This document shows, one piece after another, positions 36,440 through 45,634 of a DNA stretch of 64,000 bases. This DNA is from CAZLFQ01 sp044229535 (GTDB lineage Bacteria; Pseudomonadota; Alphaproteobacteria; Rickettsiales; Midichloriaceae): NCBI GenBank assembly GCA_044229535.1, contig JBGASU010000001.1, positions 434,001 through 498,000 on the forward strand, written 5' to 3'. The translations under genes were made by a program, and so were the position numbers. Each line of letters starts with the position of its first letter. The stretch's first letter is position 1. Under the pieces are notes generated by a model that worked only from the letters and a program-made list of their open reading frames with translations, did not search any database and had not been told where the DNA came from.

Positions 36440-37255
36440 TTATTCTTGTGCTTCCACTCTAGCCTTCTTATAGGCTATAATACCCACTGACTCTCTACCA
36501 TCGAGTCTAATTTCATTAAAAAACTTAGATGAATTATTCATATAAAAATCACTATCAATCTCAAACCCAGCCTCTTTAAAACGAGCAACAGCTATATCTA
36601 AATCCATTAGATTATTAGATATTTTCTTTCCTTTAATCTTAAACAACCCAGGATATCTTTCTTGCCCAGACTTCCTCATTTCATATTCTGGTATAAAGCT
36701 TTCCCAAGTCTTTGAGTACGGAGAATCAATTACTGCATATACTTTTCCACCGTCTTTTAAGAGGTCATACATAATTTTCAATCCAGCATCCACCTCTTTG
36801 TCGCTCAAAAAATGTAATACTCTTTGCGCTAAAATTGCATCTAATGAGTTTGGCTTTATGTTGAAATTGCTAGGGAATTTTCCTGGGGACAATATTACTT
36901 GTTCAGAATATTTAACAGGAACACTAGCTTTAAATATATCTAGATGTCTTTTATCAATATCATTTACATAAACCATTGCATCTTTTTCTAATGCTTTTTG
37001 ACTCACAAACCCAAACCCTGCACCTATCTCAAGCACTCTTGATTGTGGAGTTAAGTCATCTATAAATTTCGAACTAACCTCATCCAAGCCATTTATAATC
37101 CAACCCATTTTATTAAGCGTTGCAAACCTACCATCATCAACAGATGCTTCGACAGATGTGTTTGTTGGATTTTGAACAGGTTGGGTACGCAAATCAGAAA
37201 TACATCCCGACAATAATACTGCACAGAATGTAGAGATTAAAAATTTATTTTTCAT
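36440..37255 (-). CDS. SAM methyltransferase fold with a lipoprotein signal
   Basis: 271 residues. It begins with a bacterial lipoprotein signal MKNKFLISTFCAVLLSGC (Cys18 in the LLSGC lipobox). After a short linker comes a class I methyltransferase fold: motif I VLEIGAGFGFVSQKAL, an acidic strand VNDIDKRHL, SLDAILAQRVLHFL and LLKDGGKVYAVID. Methyltransferases normally act where S-adenosylmethionine is available, in the cytoplasm, so export is odd. Either the fold has another role, the signal leads to host-facing secretion, or the N-terminus was acquired by fusion. It lies between xseA and the deaminase, spaced by six and eight bases. Confidence 0.7.
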   Translation of the reverse strand: MKNKFLISTFCAVLLSGCISDLRTQPVQNPTNTSVEASVDDGRFATLNKMGWIINGLDEVSSKFIDDLTPQSRVLEIGAGFGFVSQKALEKDAMVYVNDIDKRHLDIFKASVPVKYSEQVILSPGKFPSNFNIKPNSLDAILAQRVLHFLSDKEVDAGLKIMYDLLKDGGKVYAVIDSPYSKTWESFIPEYEMRKSGQERYPGLFKIKGKKISNNLMDLDIAVARFKEAGFEIDSDFYMNNSSKFFNEIRLDGRESVGIIAYKKARVEAQE

Positions 37256-37263
37256 TTTAAACC

Positions 37264-37794
37264 TTATGGATGATTAGCTACTTTTATAGGGAATTTTTTC
37301 TCTTTATACAAGCCTTCAATATTTATTAAGTCTCCAGAAAAAGCCCTTACTACAACCCCCGCCTCCACTAGTAACTCATTCGATATTGTAATGCTTTTTT
37401 CCCAATTCTTCATTTCTTTCGGGTCATTACCAGGGAAACCTTCATGATATACAACTTCTTTAATTCCAGATTGTATAATTGCTTTTGTGCATCGAGCACA
37501 AGGGATCCATTGGCAATATAATACACAACCTTTGGCAGAAACCCCATTCATAGCGCAGTGTAATATTGCGTTTTCTTCAGCATGATTTACTGCTTCGTAT
37601 TTGTATTCCTTATCATTATATCGGTACTCTCTATCCGCTATTCCTCTAGGCAATCCATTATAACCTGTAGCTCTAATTTCTTTATCTGGACCCACTATAA
37701 CCGCACCTACTCTAGTCGATGGATCCTTGCTTTTCATCGACACCAAATAAGCCATGGTCATGAAGTACTGATCCCAGCTATAACTATGCAACAT
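37264..37794 (-). CDS. comEB: deoxycytidylate deaminase-like protein
   Basis: 176 residues of the zinc cytidine/deoxycytidylate deaminase family. It contains SKDPSTRVGAVIV, the catalytic HAEENAILHCA (His and Glu) and the zinc cysteines in PCARCTKAIIQSGI. It would make dUMP from dCMP for thymidylate supply. The tight spacing suggests an operon with the methyltransferase and xseA. Confidence 0.88.
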   Translation of the reverse strand: MLHSYSWDQYFMTMAYLVSMKSKDPSTRVGAVIVGPDKEIRATGYNGLPRGIADREYRYNDKEYKYEAVNHAEENAILHCAMNGVSAKGCVLYCQWIPCARCTKAIIQSGIKEVVYHEGFPGNDPKEMKNWEKSITISNELLVEAGVVVRAFSGDLINIEGLYKEKKFPIKVANHP

Positions 37795-37878
37795 AATTCC
37801 TCATAATATAATTATGGGAATCATGATAGCATAACGATGATAAAAATAACAACTACTTGCAGAAACAATTAACGTTTA

Positions 37879-38703
37879 TCAAGCAATAAATTTGAGTTTT
37901 GCTAGATCGATTTTATCTAACTCACCTTTAAAAACTGTGTGAGCCATGCCAGATATCAGAACCCTATTATTTAGATCCTGACATTTTAGGGCGCCACCAC
38001 GCTTTGATGCTTGATAAGCTGTCATCTTTTTCTTACCAAGTTTATTACTCCAATATGGAATCAATATACAGTGAGCTGAGGCACAGACTGGATCTTCGTT
38101 TATACCTACGCTTGGGGCAAAATACCGAGATAAAAAGTCATATTCATCTTCACCTTTAGCTGTTGCAATCAGCGCTCTACATTTGATTTTTTTTAAAGCT
38201 TCAAGATCAGGCTTTAAATCGTACAATTCTTTCTCTGATGAAAACTCCATAAATAACCTATCGTTACTTGCACCAAAGAATTTTGGTCTTACATCCACAA
38301 CAAGCTGAACATCTTTAGAAAATATTCGTGCCTCTACATCTCTATAAGCAGGAAAGTTAAGAGAATACCAATTGCTCAACTTATTAGTAAACAGCGCCCC
38401 TATTTTGCTGTTAAATTTTATATCAGCTCCTTCCTCTATAATCTTCTCTTCAAACAAAATATGTGTTGTAGCAATGGTTGCATGGCCACAAATAGAAGCT
38501 TCCGAGTGAGGGGTAAACCATCTTATATCGAACTCTCTATCCCCTACTCTTTTAACAAATGCAGAATTTGAAAAAGCCAACTTAGTAGCTATATCCTGCA
38601 TTACAGAATCATCTGGAAACTGCTCGTAAAAGACCACACCTGCTGGATTACCTTTAAATGGCTCATTTGCGAAGGCATCGACAACCCAGACCTTACCAAA
38701 CAT
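37879..38703 (-). CDS. PhzF-family isomerase/epimerase-like protein
   Basis: 274 residues with the PhzF fold signature VVDAFANEPFKGNPAGVVF, FSNSAFVKR, IRWFTPHSEASICGHATIATTHIL and APSVGINEDPVCASAH. PhzF relatives catalyse proton shifts on small carboxylic acids; the physiological substrate is unknown. It starts two bases after frr. Confidence 0.9.
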   Translation of the reverse strand: MFGKVWVVDAFANEPFKGNPAGVVFYEQFPDDSVMQDIATKLAFSNSAFVKRVGDREFDIRWFTPHSEASICGHATIATTHILFEEKIIEEGADIKFNSKIGALFTNKLSNWYSLNFPAYRDVEARIFSKDVQLVVDVRPKFFGASNDRLFMEFSSEKELYDLKPDLEALKKIKCRALIATAKGEDEYDFLSRYFAPSVGINEDPVCASAHCILIPYWSNKLGKKKMTAYQASKRGGALKCQDLNNRVLISGMAHTVFKGELDKIDLAKLKFIA

Positions 38704-38705
38704 GA

Positions 38706-39263
38706 TTAGATACTCATTATTTCTTTTTCTTTATCTTGCACTGCTTGATCAACTTTTTTAGTAAAATCATCTGTTACTTTTTGCACTTCTTCTGAACGAT
38801 TACGGCTTTCGTCTTCAGAAATCTGCTTATCTTTCTCTAATTTCTTAAATCCATCCATTCCATCTCTACGGATATTTCTAACAGAAATTTTTGCATTCTC
38901 ACCATATTCATGAGCTTTTTTCGAAAGCTCTTTTCGGCGCTCTTGCGATAGCTGTGGAATTGGAATTCTAATTAGATTTCCTTCTGGCATAGGGTTTAAT
39001 CCTAAACCAGACTCATTAATTGCTTTAACTACGCTTTGTGTCATACCCGAATCCCAGACTTGAACTGTAAGAAGCTGCGCTTCAGGAGCGTTGATTGTAC
39101 CAACTTGAGTAATTGGCATAAAACTACCATAAGCCTCAACTTTAATAGGGTCTAGCAACGCAGTTGACGCCCTGCCAGTTCTAAGCCCATTAAGAGAGTG
39201 TTTTAAAGATGCAATTGCACCTTCCATTCTTTTTTTCAAGTCTACAATAATTGGATGATCCAT
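38706..39263 (-). CDS. frr: ribosome recycling factor
   Basis: Releases the 50S subunit after termination together with EF-G. 185 residues, family length. It contains LRTGRASTALLDPIKVEAYGS, the RRF text QLLTVQVWDSGM, NPMPEGNLIRIPIPQLSQERR and the C-terminal helices. It is part of the conserved rpsB-tsf-pyrH-frr cluster. Confidence 0.97.
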   Translation of the reverse strand: MDHPIIVDLKKRMEGAIASLKHSLNGLRTGRASTALLDPIKVEAYGSFMPITQVGTINAPEAQLLTVQVWDSGMTQSVVKAINESGLGLNPMPEGNLIRIPIPQLSQERRKELSKKAHEYGENAKISVRNIRRDGMDGFKKLEKDKQISEDESRNRSEEVQKVTDDFTKKVDQAVQDKEKEIMSI

Positions 39264-39270
39264 ATAATAC

Positions 39271-39984
39271 CTATTCTACAACTGTACAATTTCCTTTACC
39301 CTGCACTACTTTTGATAACTCACCTTTAGAGTGAATATCAAAAACAAGTATTGGAACTCTGTTATCTCTTGCCAAACCTATAGCAGCAGAATCCATAACC
39401 TGCAAGTTCTTAGTTAGAACATCTTTATAATCAATTTTATCAAACTTTATAGCGTCTGGATTTTTCCTAGGGTCTTCAGAATAAATTCCATCTACCTGAG
39501 TCCCTTTTAATATAGCATCACACCCCATTTCTAGAGCTCTTAAAGTTGAACTAGTATCTGTTGTAACATAAGGATATCCAGTACCCGCAGCGAATATAAC
39601 TATTCTTCCTTTTTCCATATGGCGAATTGCTCTACGTCTAATATATGGCTCACATACAGCTGTCATAGCAATTGCGGATTGCACTCTTGTACTAACACCC
39701 ATTTTTTCCAACACGCTTTGAAGTGCCAGCGCATTCATTACAGTCGCCATCATTCCAATATAATCTGCAGAAACTCTTTCTATTCCAATTTTCGTTAATG
39801 TGGCACCGCGGCAAATGTTGCCACCGCCGACCACTATACAAACTTCCACACCTATATCTTTAGCAGCTTTAATGTCCTGACATAAACTTTCAATAGCATC
39901 ATGCTCATAGCCAAATTGGTTATCTCCCATCAAGATTTCTCCTGATAGCTTTAATAGAATTCTTTTATACTTTAAATTTCCCAT
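39271..39984 (-). CDS. pyrH: uridylate kinase
   Basis: UMP kinase, 237 residues, of the amino-acid kinase fold. It contains YKRILLKLSGEILMG, VCIVVGGGNICRG, GTGYPYVTTDTSSTLRALEMGCDAIL and DNRVPILVFD. It lies seven bases before frr on the minus strand. A terminator-like hairpin separates it from tsf. Confidence 0.97.
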   Translation of the reverse strand: MGNLKYKRILLKLSGEILMGDNQFGYEHDAIESLCQDIKAAKDIGVEVCIVVGGGNICRGATLTKIGIERVSADYIGMMATVMNALALQSVLEKMGVSTRVQSAIAMTAVCEPYIRRRAIRHMEKGRIVIFAAGTGYPYVTTDTSSTLRALEMGCDAILKGTQVDGIYSEDPRKNPDAIKFDKIDYKDVLTKNLQVMDSAAIGLARDNRVPILVFDIHSKGELSKVVQGKGNCTVVE

Positions 39985-39995
39985 AAATTTCCCAT

Positions 39996-40024
39996 AAAAA
40001 AAGGAGGCCTAAGCCTCCTTTAAA
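39996..40024 (-). terminator. rho-independent terminator after tsf
   Basis: The stem aaggaggc-ctaa-gcctcctt (40001-40020) is flanked on the left by an A-run that is a T-run on the minus strand. It lies between tsf and pyrH, so rpsB-tsf may form one unit with partial readthrough to pyrH-frr. Confidence 0.8.
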
Positions 40025-40034
40025 TTTTTATTTA

Positions 40035-40940
40035 TTAAGCACCAGCTGCTGCAGCCGCTACTTCCTGAGCAAAATCGACTTCTTTCTTTTCGATTCCCTC
40101 ACCAATATTAAATCTCACAAAACCTGCAATTTTAATACTAGCACCAATTTGCTTACCTGCATCTTCAACAACTTGTGAAATTCTTGTTTTGCCATCCATA
40201 ACAAATAGCTGCTCAGTAAGAACAACTTGCTCATAGAATTTAACAAGACGTCCTTCAACCATTTTTTCAATAACGGCTTCTGGTTTACCAGAACCTTTAG
40301 CTTGATCAACAATGAAAGCTCTCTCTTTTGCAACCAGAGATTGATCTAGATCAGCAACATTTAAAGACTCAGGTTTTGTAGCTGCAATATGCATTGCAAG
40401 CTGCTTACCTAATTGTGTAAGTTTGTCTTCCGAAGCATCTGATTCAAGAGCAACTAAAACACCAATTTTACCAAGTCCGTTTGTAATGGCGTTATGAACG
40501 TAACTAATTACAGCACCTTTAGACACTGATAATTTTTCAGCTCTTCTTAAAGTGATATTCTCACCAATCACTGCAATATTCTCGGCAACTGCAACTGTAT
40601 TCGCAGCTTTAAAGCTCTCAAAATCACCATTTGTAGAAATGAAGCCATTCACCAAGTTTTGTGCTAATGCTTGGAATTTATCGTTTTTAGCAACGAAATC
40701 TGTTTCAGAGTTAAGCTCAAGAACCGCACCAGTATTACCTTTTGTAAGCACTGCTACCAACCCTTCTGCCGTTACTCTTCCAGCTTTCTTAGCTGTAGCT
40801 GCTAGTCCTTTTTTTCTAAGAAAATCAACTGCTGCTTCAAAATCCCCATTAGTTTCAACTAAGGCTTTTTTGCAATCCATCATCCCCGCGCCTGTTTTTT
40901 CGCGTAAGTCTGCAACTGCTTTTGCACTAATAACTGTCAT
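40035..40940 (-). CDS. tsf: elongation factor Ts
   Basis: Nucleotide exchange factor for EF-Tu, 301 residues. It contains VADLREKTGAGMMDCKKALVE, the signature ELNSETDFVAKNDKF, and the second-half text LAMHIAATKPESLNVADLD. It is directly downstream of rpsB (18 bases). Confidence 0.98.
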   Translation of the reverse strand: MTVISAKAVADLREKTGAGMMDCKKALVETNGDFEAAVDFLRKKGLAATAKKAGRVTAEGLVAVLTKGNTGAVLELNSETDFVAKNDKFQALAQNLVNGFISTNGDFESFKAANTVAVAENIAVIGENITLRRAEKLSVSKGAVISYVHNAITNGLGKIGVLVALESDASEDKLTQLGKQLAMHIAATKPESLNVADLDQSLVAKERAFIVDQAKGSGKPEAVIEKMVEGRLVKFYEQVVLTEQLFVMDGKTRISQVVEDAGKQIGASIKIAGFVRFNIGEGIEKKEVDFAQEVAAAAAGA

Positions 40941-40958
40941 AATATGATACCTTCCAAA

Positions 40959-41807
40959 TTATTCAGATTTCCCAGCTTTTGCTGCTGGTTTTTTCTTTTT
41001 TGTAATTACTTTTGCAACTTTCTTTTTACTATCTTCAGCAGATTCAGGCATTTCTGAATTGGCAATGTCAGCTTCTGACATATCTACTGGCTTAATATCT
41101 AAACCAGAAGCAACTAGACCTGCTTGCATTCCAGAGAGAATTGCTTCAGCAGCTAAGCTTGTGTAAAGCTCAATTGCTTTTCTCGCATCATCGTTTCCTG
41201 GAATCACATAATCAATACCATCTGGAGAAGAGTTTGTATCAACAACCGCTATTACTGGAATACCAAGTTTTCTAGCTTCTTGCACCGCTAAATCTTCTTG
41301 TTTTCTATCAATAATAAATACGATATCTGGCTTACCACCCATATTTCTAATACCGCCGAGCACGTTATCTAACTTAATACGTTTACGGTCAATTTCTAGT
41401 AGCTCTTTCTTATTCAACCCTGAATTTTCATCAGCAAGGATTTTCTCATATTCTTGTAATGTTTTTATTGATGCAGAAACTGTTGACCAGTTTGTTAACA
41501 TCCCACCTAACCATCTATGATTTACAAAGTATTGTCCGCAACGAGTAGCTTGTTCAGCGATAATTTCATTAGCTGTTTTTTTTGTTCCAACAAAAAGGAT
41601 TCTTCCATTCTTTGATGCAACATCTTTTAGTACATCTAATGCCGCCTTTAGCATTGGAGCTGTTTTTTGAAGGTCAACGATATGTACACCATTCCTTGTA
41701 CCATATACATATTTTTCCATTTTGGGATTCCAGAAATTTTTTCTGTGACCGTAGTGAACGCCTGCTTCTAGCAATTGGCGTATAGTAAATTGAGCAGTAT
41801 TTGCCAT
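40959..41807 (-). CDS. rpsB: ribosomal protein uS2
   Basis: Small-subunit ribosomal protein, 282 residues. It starts FTIRQLLEAGVHYGHRKNFWNPKM and contains RILFVGTKKTANEII, HRWLGGMLTNWSTV and VIAVVDTNSSPDGIDYVIPGNDDA. The C-terminal tail (about 40 residues) is Lys/Ser-rich, longer than in E. coli. A structured leader lies upstream. Confidence 0.98.
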   Translation of the reverse strand: MANTAQFTIRQLLEAGVHYGHRKNFWNPKMEKYVYGTRNGVHIVDLQKTAPMLKAALDVLKDVASKNGRILFVGTKKTANEIIAEQATRCGQYFVNHRWLGGMLTNWSTVSASIKTLQEYEKILADENSGLNKKELLEIDRKRIKLDNVLGGIRNMGGKPDIVFIIDRKQEDLAVQEARKLGIPVIAVVDTNSSPDGIDYVIPGNDDARKAIELYTSLAAEAILSGMQAGLVASGLDIKPVDMSEADIANSEMPESAEDSKKKVAKVITKKKKPAAKAGKSE

Positions 41808-41840
41808 TTTTATTCCTTATATATTTTTGGTTAAACCTCT

Positions 41841-41887
41841 GCAGAGCAGACATTGCACACGCGGTACAACACCAAAATAAGCTCTGC
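41841..41887 (-). promoter_or_regulatory. structured rpsB leader (putative S2 autoregulatory element)
   Basis: In the 123-bp gap upstream of rpsB, gcagagc (41841-41847) pairs with gctctgc (41881-41887) to enclose a loop with ggtgttgtaccgcgtgtgca on the mRNA. S2 is known to repress its own rpsB-tsf mRNA in other bacteria. The pairing is visible; the function is inferred. Confidence 0.45.
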
Positions 41888-41930
41888 ATGCGTATTTGTG
41901 GGGATAAGTTACTATAAAATCAGCCTACTT

Positions 41931-43085
41931 TCAAGACCTTTTAAGTAAATTCTTAAGGCTAAACTTTCCAGTCATTACGGACTCGATTTTTTGGATGATT
42001 TTAAGCTGGTAATGACCACTTAACAATTTCACACCAATTATAAAAAAGATTAACGCATTTAAATACATCAATGGTATAAGATGATATGACTTCATAGCCA
42101 AATTATTGAAAAACAAAGAAAATATAACGCAAAATGAAGACGTAGTCGCAACAAATAAATTTTTAAAAACACCTGACCTTCTTGAATAATAGCCAGACAA
42201 CATAAGCCCAAGCGAAAGCAAAGTTAGTATCAAAGAATATACTGGCCAAACTAGTCTTTGATTAGCTTGCACATGAAATTCATGCCTTATTTTTTCATCC
42301 GCATCCTTAGCTTTAAAAAGTTGATGCACGTACATTTCGTTTGCGTCGTAACTGCGAATCATCGAAACATCGGTAAATAAAGACAAATTAAACCTATAAC
42401 TGTCAAAGAAAACCAAAGATACATTTCCCGTCGCCTTATTTTCTTCTTGTCTTGAGCCATTTAACATAACAAACTCTGGACCAATTTTGGTTCTAGCTAC
42501 CGAACCTGAATCAGCCATAATAGTCGAAGGTTTCAAAGGATCTCTACTATCATAGATAAATATCCCTTTAAAATTAGTATCGTCTTCTTTTTTGTTTATA
42601 TACACAGTTAAATTATTGATCTGTGTATTAAAAACCCCTTCCTCTAGAAACAACGAGAGATATTTGTTTTTAAACATCTCCTGCATATCCTTAAATTCTC
42701 TATAACTTTTAGGCATTAAGTACAAAGAAACAGCATAATTAAAAAACGTCACCAATAACGCATAAATAACTATCGGCTTTGCTATTTGAAAATTACTTAG
42801 ACCAGCCCCTCTAAAAACCACTAATTCTCTATCATAAGAAAGCTTACTAATTAGTGATATAGAGGCAATTAAAATAGCAATCGGTATAATAATATACGAT
42901 AACGGGCTTATTAACATTATCGTAATTTTAAAAAAGCTAAGTAGGTCTATTCCTTTATTAGTTATCAGATCTACCAATCTCAACGACTGAGTCAACCACA
43001 CCATAGCAATCAGCACTAATAAAACTGAAAAAAAATATGAGTTGATCTGCCCAATAATATATCTGGTATATGTTTTAACTAACAC
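41931..43085 (-). CDS. lptF: LPS export permease LptF
   Basis: Inner-membrane subunit of the LptB2FG transporter that extracts LPS. 384 residues. The N-terminal span reads SVLLVLIAMVWLTQSLRLVDLI, followed by TM helices, a periplasmic jellyroll (about 135-265) and C-terminal spans with LGLMLSGYYSRRSG. LptF rather than LptG is chosen from the WLTQSLRLVDLI text. lptG is not adjacent. Confidence 0.9.
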   Translation of the reverse strand: MLVKTYTRYIIGQINSYFFSVLLVLIAMVWLTQSLRLVDLITNKGIDLLSFFKITIMLISPLSYIIIPIAILIASISLISKLSYDRELVVFRGAGLSNFQIAKPIVIYALLVTFFNYAVSLYLMPKSYREFKDMQEMFKNKYLSLFLEEGVFNTQINNLTVYINKKEDDTNFKGIFIYDSRDPLKPSTIMADSGSVARTKIGPEFVMLNGSRQEENKATGNVSLVFFDSYRFNLSLFTDVSMIRSYDANEMYVHQLFKAKDADEKIRHEFHVQANQRLVWPVYSLILTLLSLGLMLSGYYSRRSGVFKNLFVATTSSFCVIFSLFFNNLAMKSYHLIPLMYLNALIFFIIGVKLLSGHYQLKIIQKIESVMTGKFSLKNLLKRS

Positions 43086-43103
43086 TGATTTACCAAATAA
43101 CTA

Positions 43104-44144
43104 TTAATCTTGTCTGAATAATACGTGCTTCAATTCTTCAAAATTCTCTAGAACTTTACCAGTTCCAAGCGCCACACATGAAAGAGGTTCTTCTGCAACG
43201 AATACTGGAAGACCTGTGGCATCTGAAAGAACTTTATCTAAGTTCTTTAATAATGCGCCACCACCAGTCATCACAATACCTCTATCCACTATATCTGAAG
43301 ATAACTCTGGTGGAGCTGATTCAAGTACATTTCTAACCGCAGCCACTATTGCATTAATTGGATCATTCAAGCTTTCTGCAACCTGTGCCTCGCTAAATGA
43401 CATCTCCTTAGGAACTCCATTTACAAGGTCACGTCCTTTAATTTCCATAGTTCTAGGACGATTGTCTGGGGCACATGCCGCACCAATCTCTTTCTTAATT
43501 GTTTCAGCAGTAGACTCACCAATCAATAAATTATGATGCTTTCTAATATAGTGAATAATCGCTTCATCCATACTATCACCACCTACTCTAACAGAGCGAG
43601 CATAAACTATACCTCCAAGTGATAACACTGCTACTTCTGTTGTACCACCACCTATATCAACAATCATAGAACCTGTTGGCTCGGTCACTGGAAGGTTAGC
43701 GCCAATAGCGGCAGCCATTGGTTCTTCAATCAAATATACTTCTCTCGCACCAGCACTTTCAACTGCATCCTGAATAGCTCTTCTTTCAACTGGGGTAGAT
43801 CCAGAAGGTACACATACAATAACTAATGGTCTAGCAAAGAAAGTACGTTTATTATGCACTGTATGAATGAAATACTTTATCATTTCTTCAGCGCCTCTAA
43901 AGTCTGCAATTACACCATCTTTAAGAGGTCTGATAGCTTGAATTTCTGCTGGAGTACGACCCAACATCATTTTTGCTTGATTTCCGAAAGCATAAGGAAC
44001 CATTGTTCCTTTATCATTTAATAACGCAACAACTGATGGTTCATTAAGAACAATACCTTTGCCTGAAACATAAACTAAAGTATTTGCAGTACCCAAATCT
44101 ATAGCCATGTCGGATGAAAACATCCCAAGAACTTTTGCTAGCAT
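43104..44144 (-). CDS. mreB: rod-shape actin homologue MreB
   Basis: Cytoskeletal filament that organises lateral wall synthesis, 346 residues. It contains DMAIDLGTANTLVYVSGKGIVLNEPS, VCVPSGSTPVERRAI, IVDIGGGTTEVAVLSLGGIV and GIVMTGGGALLKNLD. Its usual partners mreC and mreD are not in the window. Upstream lies a 189-bp gap with a palindrome. Confidence 0.98.
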   Translation of the reverse strand: MLAKVLGMFSSDMAIDLGTANTLVYVSGKGIVLNEPSVVALLNDKGTMVPYAFGNQAKMMLGRTPAEIQAIRPLKDGVIADFRGAEEMIKYFIHTVHNKRTFFARPLVIVCVPSGSTPVERRAIQDAVESAGAREVYLIEEPMAAAIGANLPVTEPTGSMIVDIGGGTTEVAVLSLGGIVYARSVRVGGDSMDEAIIHYIRKHHNLLIGESTAETIKKEIGAACAPDNRPRTMEIKGRDLVNGVPKEMSFSEAQVAESLNDPINAIVAAVRNVLESAPPELSSDIVDRGIVMTGGGALLKNLDKVLSDATGLPVFVAEEPLSCVALGTGKVLENFEELKHVLFRQD

Positions 44145-44267
44145 ATTAAAACCTGAAATTTAAATTCTCTTCCAAATTAAGATATATTTAACTTATTTGC
44201 AAGTGGTAGATATTATTAAATACTTATACTAGCTATATCTTATTTATTGCGGGTTGGGTAGTACATC

Positions 44268-44285
44268 ATAGAAATTAATTTCTAT
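44268..44285. promoter_or_regulatory. perfect 18-bp palindrome upstream of mreB
   Basis: ATAGAAATTAATTTCTAT is an exact reverse complement of itself, in the gap between mreB and the 44334-44801 gene. It could bind a dimeric regulator. The AT-rich background allows some chance. Confidence 0.35.
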
Positions 44286-44333
44286 TTACAAATTAAAGAG
44301 GCATTTCTAATTTGACTTAACATCTATTGATTT

Positions 44334-44801
44334 CTAGGCAATTTCTATTTGAGATCTGTTTGCATTAACTTGTCTTCTGAAATCATTTAAAACATTATTT
44401 TGTGGGCCGTATATCAATTTGAACCACATAGGGCTTTGTACTGAATTTAGCTCAAAATCTTGATCTTTTGCCATTTCTTTCGCACAATTAGCCAATTTAT
44501 CTTTCAACATACGCTCTAAAATGTATGACATACAAATTGAACAAGCGCTCATTGAAGTAGAAAATAAAACATTAGGTACTGTTAGATTTGCATTCCACGC
44601 GCCATATATTGCTATGGCAATTGAAGACAAAGAAAAAAGTATGGGAATTTTTACTTGATTGTCTAATTCAGGGTCCTCTCTGTAATTACATAGAGAGAAG
44701 ACGGACTTATATGCCGAAAGTTTCTCAGCTCTATGAACTGCGTACATAGCGCTGCACATTACAACTGGCACTACGCAACTTTTGATTAATTCATTTAACA
44801 T
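44334..44801 (-). CDS. small membrane protein of unknown function
   Basis: 155 residues, unrecognised. Hydrophobic segments lie near residues 8-22 (VVPVVMCSAMYAVHRA), 50-68 (ILFSLSSIAIAIYGAWN) and 75-90. The C-terminal third is hydrophilic. It is downstream of mutM on the same strand with a 20-bp gap. Confidence 0.5.
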   Translation of the reverse strand: MLNELIKSCVVPVVMCSAMYAVHRAEKLSAYKSVFSLCNYREDPELDNQVKIPILFSLSSIAIAIYGAWNANLTVPNVLFSTSMSACSICMSYILERMLKDKLANCAKEMAKDQDFELNSVQSPMWFKLIYGPQNNVLNDFRRQVNANRSQIEIA

Positions 44802-44821
44802 AAAACCTCATTTATAAATTA

Positions 44822-45634
44822 TTAACTTTGACATTTACCACAAAAAAAAGTACTTCGGCCAGCAATTTTAATTATTTCTATTTTAGTACCGCAGGTTTTG
44901 CATGGCTTGCCTTTTTTGCCATAAACTGCAAATTCATGTTGGAACGAGCCTACATCGCCATTAGATCTGACATAATCTCTTAAAGTTGACCCACCAGAAT
45001 TGATTGCAGCTTGTAGAACTTTTTTAATATTTAAGACTAATTTTTGGAGCTCAACATCAGTTAAAGATTTTGGTTGGCGCAATGGGTCAATACCTGCATA
45101 AAACAAGCTTTCAGATGCATAAATATTTCCAACCCCAACTATATATTTGGCGTTCATAATAAACGTCTTAATGTTACCCGTTTTATTTTTTACTAACTTC
45201 TTTAAACATTTATAATCAAATTGCTCTGTCAGAGGCTCAATACCCAAGTCACAAAAAAGTTCATCATTTTCTAAATCATTTACAGGTATCAAAGTAACCA
45301 GACCAAATCTTCTCGGATCGTTGTAAACTAAGTTTTCTGAACCCAGCGAGATCTTAACATGATCGTGTTTATTTTCAGGAATTTTTGAACCAAACAGTAA
45401 CTTCCCTGACATTCCCAAGTGCACAACAATAACGTTGTTATCATTTAATGTTATAAGAATATATTTTGACCTGCGCTCTACTGAAACCACCCTACTCCCA
45501 ACTATATCAGAAAAATTCGACGGATACTGCTTGCGAAGTTTTTTATCACTTAAAACTATTTCTTTAACTTTTTTACCAATAATTTGATCCCTCAACCCTC
45601 TAACAACCGTCTCAACTTCAGGAAGTTCAGGCAT
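44822..45634 (-). CDS. mutM: formamidopyrimidine-DNA glycosylase
   Basis: Removes oxidised purines and nicks the backbone. 270 residues. The catalytic N-terminus PELPEVETVVRGL is present; VVHLGMSGKLLF, DPRRFGLV and VGNIYASESLFYAGIDP follow; a C-terminal zinc finger closes the protein (CKTCGTK ... CGKCQ). It overlaps the end of ugd by eight bases. Confidence 0.97.
   Translation of the reverse strand: MPELPEVETVVRGLRDQIIGKKVKEIVLSDKKLRKQYPSNFSDIVGSRVVSVERRSKYILITLNDNNVIVVHLGMSGKLLFGSKIPENKHDHVKISLGSENLVYNDPRRFGLVTLIPVNDLENDELFCDLGIEPLTEQFDYKCLKKLVKNKTGNIKTFIMNAKYIVGVGNIYASESLFYAGIDPLRQPKSLTDVELQKLVLNIKKVLQAAINSGGSTLRDYVRSNGDVGSFQHEFAVYGKKGKPCKTCGTKIEIIKIAGRSTFFCGKCQS

Noticed and set aside
40115..40947. 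Open frames inside tsf on both strands
   Set aside because: Shadows of the tsf codons; composition is unlike real proteins of this genome.
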